This document shows positions 1-10,673 of a stretch of 64,000 nt of DNA, in pieces. A program made the position numbers and the translations under genes. Each line of letters starts with the position of its first letter. Position 1 is the stretch's first letter. The stretch lies in NCBI GenBank assembly GCA_019828545.1, contig JACVRA010000136.1, positions 55,988-119,987 of the forward strand, written 5' to 3'. Below the pieces are notes generated by a model, which was given only the letters and a program-made list of their open reading frames with translations, was not told the origin of the DNA and ran no database searches. This stretch comes from Paracamarosporium sp. OC-R06-R3. Its lineage: Eukaryota > Ascomycota > Dothideomycetes > Pleosporales > Didymosphaeriaceae.

Positions 1-747
1 GAAGCTATACGACAATGGCTCCGCGTGGCGTCTGCGCTGGCATAATACACTCTGAAAAAAAAAATACCAACAATCTCATAGAAGATGGTAATGCGTTTTC
101 TCGTTGTTGTGGTAAGGTGGCGATGGTGTGCATCATCATCGCATCTACATGTTACAATGTGGTTCTGTTCTTTGCACATAGCATTGCAGAATCCTTGATA
201 TACCAGAGCAAGCTAACCGCGTTATCTTAAACTTATCCTATTCCGAAGTCCTGATTACGGCTTCGTAGGGTTCGTAGGGTTCGTATGAGGAGCTTAGAAG
301 ATATGTGCTTCGTGACTAAGATGCTTCTTCTATTGTGAATGATAAGATATCGGAATGAATTGTTTCGCTCTTCGCCATGGTATGTGTGTCGTATGACTCA
401 TGTGTCGATGGTATTGGGGTGCTTAGCATATTGTCGTTGGATAGACGGGTATGTGGATTGTGTGGAGGTTGCTAGGTGGTATTGCAACTGAGAAGTCCAG
501 AGACCGTTGTTTGAGAGACGGGGATAAGAGCACCAATTAACACGACCAGGGCAAGAGTCGAATAATGTATCATCGCTATATACATAGATCTAAAAGCTGA
601 CAGGAGATTCTGCATCATACCAACTATACAGACAACATCTACATATCCCACAGTACACCACACCACACCACACCACACCACACCACCACACTACACTAAA
701 CATTGCATCCCAACATCATCCTTCCACCCCCAATATCAACAATCTTC
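1..747. other. Intergenic, simple repeats
   Basis: No gene can be supported here. The stretch holds two direct copies of TTCGTAGGG at 262-279 with a third partial copy, and an ACACC-type pentamer run at about 655-690 that lies just beyond the 3' end of the Atg33-like gene. The short reading frames present have no protein-like character. Confidence 0.5.
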
Positions 748-1375
748 TTACGCACCATCCCCCCAAACCCCCACAACCCCCATCGCAAACGCCACGCCGC
801 AAATCCCCGCCCTCCACCCCTCCGTCACCTTCATCCTCTCCACCGCACCCCTAACCTCCTCCCCATTCACATCGTCGCCCTGCGCCTCGAGATCCAGCAG
901 CGTCCTCTTCTCGTTCTTTCCTTCGCGGAGCGCAATCGCGTAGTCGACGCCGGGGCCCGAGATAAACGTGAAGATGGAGGTGTACAGCAGGTACGGGTGG
1001 CGCAAGCGGCGGGGCGAAAGCAGGTATGCGGAGAAGAGGGTGAAGGTCGTTATGTTGCGGAGGTAGGAGGCTAGGAGGCGGGATTTGGAGGAGAGGTAGG
1101 TGTGTGTTGAGCGGGCTGTGATGGCGGTTGGGAGGGTGAGGAGCGCGGGGAGGGCCGTGGTCGAGAGCGACGTGGATATGCCCTGGGGGGATGTTAGTAT
1201 TACTTTAGTGTCTTCTGGTGTGCCAATTGCGCCTCGGGTCTCTGCGAGAGATGATGGCGGGGATCCCGGTGGTGTGACGGTGTAAAGTGGCGGGTGGCAG
1301 GCGACGACGTACAGTGAGCAACCCTAGACTTATCGTCCCTACGAACTTGCAGATGGAAACGGTTGGGCTCGCCAT
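748..1375 (-). CDS. Atg33-like mitophagy membrane protein
   Basis: Two exons, 1375-1313 and 1182-748, separated by an intron that starts GTACGT and ends CCCCCCAG after a TACTAAC branch site; phases close to give 165 aa. The first exon encodes the family signature SICKFVGTISLGLLT, followed by hydrophobic stretches (about residues 5-35, 65-85, 90-112 and 140-165) that look like four membrane segments. Atg33 is a mitochondrial outer-membrane protein that promotes mitophagy in stationary phase in yeast (family knowledge); the yeast protein is about 197 aa, so this one is slightly short. The start is the ATG directly before the signature. Assignment rests on the N-terminal motif and membrane layout; the C-terminal half is weakly conserved in the family. 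Confidence 0.75.
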
Positions 1376-1682
1376 TGTGTCGCGGCTCGGTTGGAAAGCT
1401 GCGCGGCGAATTGATGGGGTGTCGGAGCTGGTGCTGGGTTGGAGCTTAGAGGTCGTTGTGGGGACAAGGCTGCAGTCATGCACATTGACGTGGATCTGAT
1501 TGAGCGCGGGCGCCGCACGTGATGCGGGGATTAGGTAGGTGAGTGAGCCGCAGGCCCAAGCTCCTGGCGTTCAACGGACTCAAGGAATCCATTGCCCCCG
1601 TCGGCTGACATGGTGTGCGTTTCTTGATTGTGAATTGTAGAGTGCTTCTGTTGTACCTTCGTTCATTTTCGTAACCATCGGT
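1376..1682. promoter_or_regulatory. Divergent promoter region
   Basis: Lies between the Atg33-like gene (leftward) and the dienoyl-CoA reductase gene (rightward). A CACGTG E-box-like hexamer sits near 1515. No coding feature is supported. Confidence 0.35.
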
Positions 1683-1861
1683 ATGCAGTCCCTCCGTGTG
1701 CTACCGCGACTCTCTGCTACGGCCGTTGGTAGGATTAGAATAAGCGCGCATAAAGAACCGAGCCTCGGCTCGTCGTCACTGCGGTGCTCTAGAGCTACAA
1801 CACCATTAGCTGTCGTCAGCAATAACTCTAGGTTTCACGGACGCAGCGCCTTCCATACTGT
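1683..1861 (+). other. Possible alternative 5' exon with mitochondrial presequence
   Basis: An ATG at 1683 opens 59 codons beginning MQSLRVLPRLSATAVGRIRI, rich in Arg, Ser and Ala and with no acidic residue in its first 27, as in mitochondrial presequences. It ends at a perfect GTGAGT donor (1862). Splicing to the AG at 1941-1942, after a CTTAC branch-like site, joins it in frame to the sequence leading into the reductase start at 2013. It may instead be a separate short gene or untranslated leader. Confidence 0.4.
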
Positions 1862-2012
1862 GTGAGTATTTCTATATATTGGACCGACAGCTTTTGATCT
1901 GTTGGCCGATACGTATCCAGGTCCCCGGCTTACAATCGTCAGCTCCGCATCGCGGCAATCCTCCAAACCCGAAGATCAGACAGAAGAACCACATTGGAAA
2001 ACACCGCGCACC

Positions 2013-3170
2013 ATGCCTATGGAGAAGTACGAGTATTTGAGTAATGTGTGGAAGGATGGCATCTTCGGTACATATTCCTGGTATTTTCAATTGTGTACAC
2101 CCAGGCAGCATGGCATAATAGACATCGCGATTGCGATTAGTTATCAAGGAAACCCACGCTGATCCATTCGTTCCTACAGACAACAAGGTCGTCTTCTGCA
2201 CCGGCGGAGCTGGCTCGATATGTTCCGCACAAGTCCGCGCCATGGTGCACCTCGGTGCCAACGCCTGCATAATCGGTCGCAACGTCGAGAAGACGGAGAA
2301 CATGGCCAAGGACATTGCAACGGCAAGGAAGGGCGCGAAAGTGCTCGGACTAGGCGCTGTGGACGTAAGGAAACCAGAGGCGCTGGTCGCCGCTGCAGAG
2401 CGTTGCGCGAAGGAGCTGGGCAGCATAGACTTCGTGATGTGAGTGAGCTCCCTTGCGTTGAGCCTGAGACATGTTGCTGATTTGATGCAGTGCCGGTGCT
2501 GCAGGAAACTTCCTTGCCACGATCGATCAGATATCGTCGAACGCGTTGAAGTCGGTCATGGACATTGACGTGCTGGGCTCCTACAACACACTAAAAGCTA
2601 CTCTGCCTTATTTAGTCGAGTCAGCAGCGAAATATAAAGTGGACGGCAAGACGCCTCCCAAGGCCGGCACCGGCGGCCGTATCATCTTCGTTAGTGCAAC
2701 ACTACACTATTCGGGAACACCACTGCAGAGTCATGTCTCAATTGCGAAGGCAGGCGTCGATGCCATGTCGGTGTCAGTGGCCATCGAGCAAGGACCCAAA
2801 GGCATAACTTCAAACGTGATCGCTCCAGGCCCCATCGCGGACACAGAAGGCATGGCGCGTCTCTCCACGAGTGACAGCCGCAAGGAGCAACCGCGCCTGA
2901 TCCCGTCCCAGAGAATGGGCTATGTCAAGGAGATCGCAGACGCTACCGTGTACCTGTTCTCGGATGCCGGAAACTTTGTCAACGGAGAGACTATTGTTGG
3001 TAAGTTTATTTCCAAGACCACGCTGCTCGCCTTGTTGACTTTTATGACTAGTGGACGGCGGCCAATGGCACACAAGTAGCATCGACAAAGGAGCTTTCAA
3101 GTACCCGGACTTCCTTCTTTCGGGAGATACGGTGGCTGGTGTGGCTGGCATGAAGAAATCCAAATTGTAG
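2013..3170 (+). CDS. Peroxisomal 2,4-dienoyl-CoA reductase (SPS19-like SDR)
   Basis: Four exons (2013-2067, 2180-2438, 2491-2999, 3052-3170) give a 313-aa short-chain dehydrogenase. The NADPH-binding glycine motif is CTGGAGSIC near residue 25, then NVEKTENMAKDIATARKGAK, AGAAGNF, and the substrate-site region GRIIFVSATLHYSG; this set matches fungal SPS19. The enzyme reduces 2,4-dienoyl-CoA so that polyunsaturated fatty acids can enter beta-oxidation. The protein ends in Ser-Lys-Leu, a canonical type-1 peroxisomal targeting signal, visible only after splicing the last intron. The ATG at 2013 gives the usual start (MPMEKYEYLSN). An upstream in-frame exon at 1683-1861 could add 83 residues with a mitochondrial-type presequence (see findings). 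Confidence 0.92.
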
Positions 3171-5176
3171 AATAGGGGACTTGCACGCGTTTAGACCCTG
3201 ACGCGCGCAAGAAATTGGAATCGATGGATGCTAGACTAGTACATCCGAAGTTCGTTTCAATGCTAACCATGGCACGCATCCGGCAACTACAGGTTCCGGA
3301 AAGCTTGACTGTTGACAGCTACGTGGTGACACTCCCCCTGGACAGAGGAGAGAAAAAAAACCTTATGTAGTGATCCGCGGCATCCGCAGCAACGAAGTTC
3401 TCTCTCTCAGCAAGATCGATTCGCGTTCGTTAATCTCAGGTGTTCCGAGACGTGTCGGAGGGACAACGCAGCGCTGGTTTGATCATTGGCTCACGCCACG
3501 CTTTTCAAAACGCCAGTGATGACACGGCGTGGTTGAGGCGAACATCCTCATCTCGTCTCCTGGCGATCGTGGTGTTCCGCGAGCACTCGATGCCCCGTGC
3601 GCCTGAGATCGCCCCGAGCCAAGAGAAATATGACGCAATGACCTAAGCAGCCCAAACGGGACGGAGATGCAGGGAAAGGCCCCGGCCAAAAGTGTTGGGA
3701 GCGGGCCAGCGAGAGCTTCAGGCTGTGTGATGGGATTCATCTGCGCGAGGGCGGATTGGCATGGTTGGCTGCGGGCGTGTTTGCGATTGAGGGCTTGGGC
3801 GACGATAGGCGAGGCTGGGTGGGACGGAGAGGGCTTTGGAGGCCTTGCAGAGGCCTTGCAGAGGCGTCGTCTGTGACGGTGGAGACGCCATCAAGCGCTG
3901 GCAGCGTCCATGCCTCTCTGTGTGCCGTTGCATGGGCCGTGACGGGCGATATATTGAGTGCGTGGACTTCCCTGATCCTTCGACACCGAGTCTCCTGGTG
4001 TGCAGCGCCCCCCGCACGCCCACGGATCGGTTGCGGCGGCCATTGGCCTTCTTCCCTGGCGTCGATACTGGGTGGAGACGCGGCGCTACTATTTCTGGGC
4101 GTGCGCAGGTGATCGCCATCAGCGCTTTCACGGCCAGCGAGTGCGGACAATATCATGCTCGCCGCCCCGTGCTCCCCTTCCTCCCTGCTTGCTGCTTTGT
4201 TCTCCGCTACACTCGCTTCTTGTCTTTTCGTTTTGTTTTGTTCTGCCTCGTCGTCCCTGGCGTCGACTGCCATTCGCTCCACTAGACTTATAGACGACCT
4301 TTGCCCTCAGGCTTCGGAACAGCGTCCGAAGCGGATAGCGCGCACGAAAACAAGGCGCCATTCGGATCGCAGAGCGTCGCTCCTGTGCACTGCTTGGCCG
4401 CCGAGGACCTGCCCGCTTGGGAGTCGCTTGTTCATGCACGTCATGACCAGAGGGGCCTGCGACACCACTGCCTACTCCAACTGCTAGCCGTCCACCGTGT
4501 GCGGCATCTCGTTCCAGCGCGTTGCTTGCCCGCCTGCGCCCTCGCGTTTGGCGGCTCCGGGTCGATTCGACGTGAACGACGGGAACGGACGGCCGCGCCT
4601 TCCTCGCTTGGGCCAAGCGCGCCGTCGCTAGCGCACCACTGCACGGGCGTCTCGCGCTAGGGTAAGTGTAGCTCCACTCAACACTGCGTCCAAGATTCCC
4701 ATGCTTGCTCTCCCGCCTCCTCTGCGCCCGCGTCCCACGTCCCCATCCACGCCCGCGCAGACGACTCTTTCGTTGTCACCCTCGTCGGTGCAGACATGCT
4801 GACAAGCCTCTCTCTCGCAGGTTAGGATCGCCCACCGATACCGTCGTTGCGCCCTGTACGCTGCGAGAGCCACGGTCCTTCACGGCTCTGCTTCCGCCTC
4901 CTCCTCCCTCACGCTCGCTGCCACCGACCCTCTGTTCACACGTCACGGGCTCTGTACTCCGCGGCAGCTCTGATCACCATCGCTAGAGTGTCCAACACTG
5001 CCGCTCAATTGGACATCAATTCACACCCACACCGCTCCGAAAGACCAAAACCAAAGCCGTCGTAGCTCCAATCACTGCGCTGCGCAGTTGCAAAAACCAA
5101 TTAGCGGGTTCCCCATTACCATCGTTTGCCGCAAAACCAAAACCAAAACCGAAACCAAAACTCAAACACCGTCGTC
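3171..5176. other. Long GC-rich region, probable leader of the WSC gene
   Basis: About 2 kb without a convincing protein. From 3650 to 5000 the DNA is GC-rich, which creates overlapping open frames in nearly all six frames; none has recognisable composition. Features seen: a two-copy 11-bp tandem repeat GGCCTTGCAGA at 3841-3862; an intron-like segment 4662-4820 (GTAAGT donor, pyrimidine-rich CTCTCTCTCGCAG acceptor) on the plus strand; and an ACCAAA-type repeat at about 5130-5160 just before the WSC start codon. The most economical reading is promoter plus a long, possibly spliced 5' untranslated region of the WSC gene. Confidence 0.45.
4662..4820 (+). other. Putative 5'-UTR intron
   Basis: GTAAGT donor and a pyrimidine-rich ...CTCTCTCTCGCAG acceptor, 159 nt, in the leader upstream of the WSC-domain gene. 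No reading frame crosses it, so it is proposed as an untranslated-region intron only. Confidence 0.35.
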
Positions 5177-6710
5177 ATGTACACCCAGTCGCGGGCAGCC
5201 TTTCCGGGCCTTGCCACTTTGCTTGCACTATACCTACTAATAGCCACAGCCATGGGTCAGTGGGACTACAAATATTGCTCCTCGCAGAACACGGCATCCG
5301 ATACTTCGCCCTGTAAGTGTGCTGCACGTATACAACTCCAGCTTACTGACCTTCACAGTTTATTGGGATTGGCAGTCTAACGGAAAGTGCCACGATCACT
5401 GCGTTGCCGACGGCGACTGGGCCTTCTTCGTGATCCAAGACAAGAACTGCTGGTGCTCAAATTACATCCCCGAGGAACAGTCGAGTATCAGCGACTGCAG
5501 CACGACCTGCCCGGGCTTCCCTTCGGAGAACTGTGGAAAAGAGGACGAGTACTTCATCTACGTCAACCTCAATGGCAATCCCTCCGGTACCGCAGGAGCG
5601 TCGCAGCCATCTTCCACGAATGTGAGTCCTTCCTCTAGTGAAGCTCCTTCTTCTTCAACAAGTCCTCCTCCTGAGGCAACGACTGTCAGTACAATCCGTT
5701 TCTTTTGTCTAGAAGCGTTGATCATACTGCGCGTCAAGTCTTTGCTCTTCTGTCATTTTTCCCGCGAGTCACTTCATGTCATTTTTGCTTTTCTTCGCTG
5801 TCTTTTGGTTTTGTGTTTTTCAAGGGGGTGGTGTTTAACTTGTCAGTAGCCTTCATCGGCTCCACCAAGTTCTTCTGCTGTGGTAGAGACCAGCCCAGAC
5901 CCGTCGACCGTTTTCAAAACGGTTACGTCTGCGGAGGTCGTCACCTCTCCTGTATTCCTTCCCTTTTCTTCGTCTCCGTCTACTACTCCAGACATATCAA
6001 GTCCTAAACTAATACCTGATCCAGAGTCCAAGCACCAAATCGTTGTCAACGTCAAAAACGAGCACAACCCGGGAAGATTCTCCTGCAGTGACAGCACCAC
6101 CCGAAACCCAGTATCGTACCGTTACGGATACTGGTGGCGCCATCATCACGCAGACCCTGATCGTCACACCCTCGGCTACGCCCCAGCCAGAAATCACCGG
6201 CAAGTCCAAGACGAACACTGGTGCTATTGTCGGAGGTGTAGTGGGTGGTGTAGCAGCTCTGGCGGCTCTTGTTGCGGGCGTTATTTTCCTGCTCTGGCGA
6301 CGACGAAAGCAGCAGCAGCGTTCCGAGGAGGGAGGCGAGTCTGGCGAGCCAGGCGTACACCGTTATGCAAGCACCATGAGCAAAGCCGGGCTCTTACGCA
6401 CCGAAAAGGAACCTCAATATCCACCGCCCATCGCAACAACCTTCAACCGACGGCACAGTCGCACGCTGGACCAGGATTCCATTAGCCCAATATCCGCATC
6501 CGATCGGCGAAATAGCTCCTTCCGGGTCGATCAACGGCTCAATCCCTCCACACTCTTCGTCTTCGACAACACCAGCAGAGGTAGTGTGGGCAGCCTGGAC
6601 GACAGTCGAGATTATCACCGTACCCTGAACGTACGTGTATTCAATTCCTGATTCGACACGTTGCAATAATTGACCCATGATAGGTTCGGAATCCCGACGT
6701 GCAGTCATGA
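5177..6710 (+). CDS. WSC-domain cell-wall integrity sensor
   Basis: Probable exons 5177-5312, 5359-5684, 5850-5921, 6025-6630 and 6684-6710; all phases close to 388 aa. Order: signal peptide (hydrophobic core LATLLALYLLIATAMG), a Cys-rich WSC domain (about residues 30-120, including CWCSNYIP and CSTTCPGFP), a Ser/Thr/Pro-rich stalk, one membrane segment (GAIVGGVVGGVAALAALVAG), a basic stop-transfer WRRRKQQQ and a cytoplasmic tail ending after the last short exon in NPDVQS. This is the architecture of Wsc/Slg1 plasma-membrane sensors that feed Rho1-PKC wall-integrity signalling. The introns inside the stalk (5685-5849, 5922-6024) are the least certain; an alternative GTGAGT donor at 5622 keeps the same phase. 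Confidence 0.85.
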
Positions 6711-7694
6711 TCATGCTGAAGACCGTACCTCTTTCTCGGATAGCGATTGCAGCGATGCCTGTTTCCTTGCAGTTGGATTTTACTGGCTGTTCACGACCTC
6801 ACGAACATAACTTAGACCTACATACCTAGCATTGACAGAGGGCAGTCTTCACCGACGCATCAGCACCGGCGTCCGGCTTTGACCGGCAACACCATGCAGC
6901 CTCTACGTACCGAAGCTTTTCTCTTCTCGTGGCTATTGCTGCTAATTCCTTTATTGTAAATTTTACTTTCTAGTCACTCTACTATGCTGTCACGTACATA
7001 CGAAAAGACAGGAAGCCTTAGCGAAAGGCGCTACGGGGTACGAAGAGGACCTTTGGGCAAGCCACATAAGATGGCAAGGCTGCGTGCAGAGAAATCGGCC
7101 CAGATCACTACGAAGTGGGCAACACAACTTAGATAGCCAAGCTGCGTCTGCTGGCAAGCTGAAAATGCTTTGCGAAAGCGATGTTGCAATTGAAGATGAA
7201 GATGCACTTTTTGTTTGTGCCCGTGTTAAACCGTGAAATGTGTCCTCAGTGTCGATATAATATCTGCAATACTCTGCGATGCAGTACGACGTCAAATCTT
7301 GGACTTTGACCGTGATTATCGGATAGCAAACGTGGCCGTCCGGTCGGACTTGTACGCCGCGCGAGGCTCAGTGTCGGAGACGGGGGTGCGCTTGGACCAC
7401 GCACATTTCCCAGGGATGGATAGCTGACGTTACTGCCCCTCGAGCCCATTCGCTTTACCTTGCTATTTTGGACCTTGCACGTACGCACTCGGCTTCTGCA
7501 AGCAACCACACTTTTACGACTCACTCTCGCTCTTGTGTGTTGTTGCTCGTTTTCGGTTTCGCATTTCACGCTACGGACGGATCGGTTGATCGAGGGTGTA
7601 TATCGCTGAGGCAGGGTTGCTTGCGTTGAGTTGCGCAGGAGTGTGTGCGTGTATTTGAGCATAGCAAAGGAAAGGAAGGGAAAGCGGTGCAGTC
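6711..7694. other. Intergenic, promoter of ArfGAP gene
   Basis: No gene supported. It spans the 3' region of the WSC gene and the upstream region of the ArfGAP gene, both read rightward. Frames on the minus strand at 7246-7826 lack domain-like sequence and are taken as chance. Confidence 0.4.
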
Positions 7695-9247
7695 ATGAGT
7701 AAGATGTGGGAGGTGGATCCAGAGACGAGGAGTAAGGTGTGTTTGTGTGTTTGCTTGGTTTATTAAGTCATTGGGGGTTTTGGGGGGAAGAAGTGGGGAG
7801 GGGAAAGGAAGGGGTGATATGGACATGTGGACTTGTGGGCGGATTGGCTGACGAAATTGACAGTTGCTGGAGATTCAGAAGACGAATGAGAATAACAGGT
7901 GTGTGGATTGCGGTGCGCCGAGTCCGCAGTGGGTATGTACACATGGCGCTTCCCATTCGTTCTTCTATCTTCTACAAGAGGGTTTGTGCTAAGTCCTATT
8001 CCAGGCCTCCCCCAAACTCGGCATCTTCATGTGTCTCTCGTGCTCCGGTGTACACCGCGGCCTCGGCGTCCACATCTCCTTCATCCGCAGCATAACCATG
8101 GACGCGTTCAAGGGGTCTGAGCTCGCGCGCATGGCGGCCGGCGGCAACAAGCCGTTCCAGGACTTCTTCGACTCGCACTCGTCGAACACGAAGGACGGGA
8201 AGAAGTTCGAGACGAGCTCGATACAGGAGCGGTACGATTCGGAGGCGGGAGACGAGTGGAAGGAGCGCCTAAGCTGCAAGGTGGAAAACAGGGAGTTCGA
8301 CAAGAGCAATTTGCCCAAGCGGCTGCCGAAGAAGGAGACTACGGCGCTGGGAACCGGCGCGCCGCTGAGCGGGCGAGCAAGTGGCCCTGGCAGCAGGAGC
8401 GGGACGCCGCTCAGCAAGACACGCAGCAACGACTCTGCGGGTGCACTGCGCTCCGGGTCCCCTGCCCTCGGCACGAACGCAATGGGCAACTCTCAGAAGA
8501 GTAGAAACGAATCGTACTTTGCGCGCATGGGCGCCGAGAATGCGAACAGAAGGGAGGATCTAGCGCCCAGCCAGGGAGGCAAGTACGGGGGTTTCGGCAG
8601 CGAACCGGACCACTGGAAGAAAGACGACGAGTTCGATCGCCCGCCTGCGCTCGACGACTTCCAGAAGGATCCTATGGGTGCGCTGACGAAGGGGTTTGGC
8701 TGGCTTGGTGCGAGCGTGAGTAAGGCGGGAAAGACGGGGTACGAAGGCTGGGTGAAGCCCGGCATGCAGAAGGTATGTTCATTTTACACCACACCACACC
8801 CCTAAAGTCATCCTCAAGGTACGCATCCGACTAACACCCACACCACAGCTCGCAGACGCAGACCTCGCCTCCCAAGCGCGCAACACCGCAGGCTTCGTCG
8901 GCCAAAACATCCAATCCTCGGCCGCAGCCGCAGGCTCCACCTTCAACCGCTTCGTCGAGGGCTCCGACGGCCCCGTCCAGCGCCGCGGGCCTGGCGCTGC
9001 CGCTGCCGAACCCGAGAAGAAGGACTTCTGGGACTCGTTTGGTGCCGCGCCGAAGGGGCCTGCCGAGGATAAGAAGGACTTCTGGGATGAGTTTGCGAGT
9101 GCGGGGGAGAGTAGGGCGGCCTCGGGGGGTGCTGCTGGGTTGGGCGGTGCGGGTGTAGGCGCGAAGAAACCGAGTGGGATTGGGACGAGTGCGATGAAGA
9201 GGCCTGGTGTGGCGAAGAAGGAGGAGGAGGGGTGGGGGGATTGGTAG
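7695..9247 (+). CDS. ARF GTPase-activating protein (Gcs1/ArfGAP1 type)
   Basis: Four exons (7695-7736, 7864-7932, 8005-8772, 8849-9247) give 425 aa. The ArfGAP zinc finger is C27-x2-C30-x16-C47-x2-C50, with the catalytic arginine in SGVHRGLGVH (R55) and the following ISFIRSITMD motif. The zinc finger is split by introns, so it appears only after splicing. C-terminally there are two KKDFWD(S/E)F repeats and a closing GWGDW, which resemble the lipid-packing and adaptor-binding tails of Gcs1/ArfGAP1. It stimulates GTP hydrolysis on Arf during COPI vesicle traffic at the Golgi. Start is the ATG giving MSKMWEVDPETR, the usual family start. Confidence 0.93.
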
Positions 9248-10048
9248 GTGAGTTGGCGAGTTGATAAGATGATGAGGGTGGAGGGTTGGTTGCATGGGTG
9301 GAGTTTTGGAGTTGCGGTGAGATGAATGGTTTGATCTGATCTGGTGTGGTGGTCTGGTCTTGTTTGGTAGGGTAGAAGCGTACATGCGATGCGTATGAAC
9401 TGGATTGTATTGTACTGATATGCTATTCGTACTCGTACTGGTTGGGATGTCTGTCTGTCTATCTATCCGGTTGTCGGTTCGTTCGGTGGTTTGTTTGTTT
9501 GAAGCAGAATATATTACGTACTAGCATCTTTGGCCGTGATTTGTCCTTTTTTTTAGTCTCTTTTCGGGTTGGTATGTGGCGTGAATGGGTTTACGCGTTG
9601 GGTGAGTGGATGTGGTGTATTTCGGGTGGTGGATTGGGTGACTGGCTATGTAGATGGATAGATGGGTAGATGATGTTGCAATTGTTCCACTTTATTATTC
9701 ATGGGTGGATGGACCGATATACCTTTCTATTCTGTTCACCTAGGATTATGGTGGCGGTGGTAGGGATGCATGAACGGGAACGTGTGTATGCGTATTTGAC
9801 TGGGCTGATATGAGATGGGTTGTTCTGAGGTTCGTAGTGCGTTTATGCGTGCGTACGAAGATGATGTATGGTTCTGCAACGCTGGCTTGAGTGTGTCTTT
9901 GGCTGTTGAGTGTTCAGGCTGGGTATGTTTGGCTTTGTTCTGGGTTTCTTCAGGGCTACTATCATATATTGCAGTCTCATCCTGACTCTTCTCAAGGTTA
10001 CTATCACACGTCGCGATCCTAGTCTTGCTGCTCCAAGGGAAATCCATC
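9248..10048. other. Intergenic
   Basis: No gene supported. The plus strand is rich in GT dinucleotides after the ArfGAP stop, with TGGATGGATAGATGGGTAG-like simple sequence around 9640-9720. Confidence 0.4.
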
Positions 10049-10313
10049 ATGGCGCTTATCAGTGCTATTCTTTTCCTCGTCCTTGCTCTCGCACTATTAA
10101 CTCTTAACACTCTACAAAGTCGATGCTAAACGAATGGGCAAATTCTTGTACTCGCGATACTTCGACACCGCGGACACCACCCGCATCGACAAAATCTCGT
10201 ACGCGCTATACTCCGGCTCAAACTGCGCAGGGAACACTTCACACGGAGAAATTTACGTTGGAAGGGGGAAGAGCGGATGCACGGTGATTCCCGCGGGAAG
10301 CGTAAAGTTCTAA
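10049..10313 (+). pseudogene. Small secreted protein gene, frame-broken
   Basis: An ATG at 10049 encodes a strong signal peptide (MALISAILFLVLALALL) but stops at 10127-10129. Overlapping it in another frame, open from 10101 and with an ATG at 10134, is a protein-like stretch ending at 10311-10313 that contains YSRYFDTADTTRID, SGSNCAGN and GRGKSGCTVIP, with two cysteines. The two parts look like one small secreted protein separated by a one-base frame change near 10100-10112. No intron fits because the overlap is too short. It could be a sequencing error, a decayed gene, or two unrelated frames; no family was recognised. Confidence 0.45.
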
Positions 10314-10673
10314 AAGTACATATCATCACTAAGAAAGACAAGGTGGTCGTAAAGTGAATATAAATGTCCGTTGTAGATAGAATTAGAAGATGATTTAAAT
10401 GCGTCGTTTAATTCTTTTTCTTTGCAAGTTTTTTCCTTGTTGTATCTCGTTATCTTATGGTTGAGGTAGGTAGAAACGTCCTCTTTTTTCCTTTTTTGAT
10501 GATTGGTGTAAAAACTCTCAGGTATATAGGCGTTATACACCATGCTGATTTATTGACTCAACAGTAAGAAAATAGTCGCTCCCCCCCCCCCGCCTCTCTC
10601 TATTTCAAGTCTACTACGCTTTACAGCCAAGATTATCTCGCAATTGCTGTGCAGATTAGTTTCTCCACCTTCT
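10314..10673. other. AT-rich intergenic with poly-C run
   Basis: AT-rich stretch without a gene; an 11-base C homopolymer lies at 10581-10591, a likely assembly-error site. Confidence 0.4.

Noticed and set aside
262..287. TTCGTAGGG copies as telomere-like repeat
   Set aside because: Only two full copies, not the fungal TTAGGG unit, and internal to genic DNA.
3737..4616. Overlapping minus-strand frames of 162-181 codons
   Set aside because: They arise in a GC-rich stretch where nearly every frame is open; sequence is Arg/Ala/Ser-rich without domains and frames overlap one another.
7246..7826. Minus-strand frames upstream of the ArfGAP gene
   Set aside because: Basic, low-complexity sequence without conserved pattern and overlapping the ArfGAP leader.
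10581..10591. C homopolymer as a regulatory element
   Set aside because: Eleven C residues alone are more simply a slippage-prone tract.
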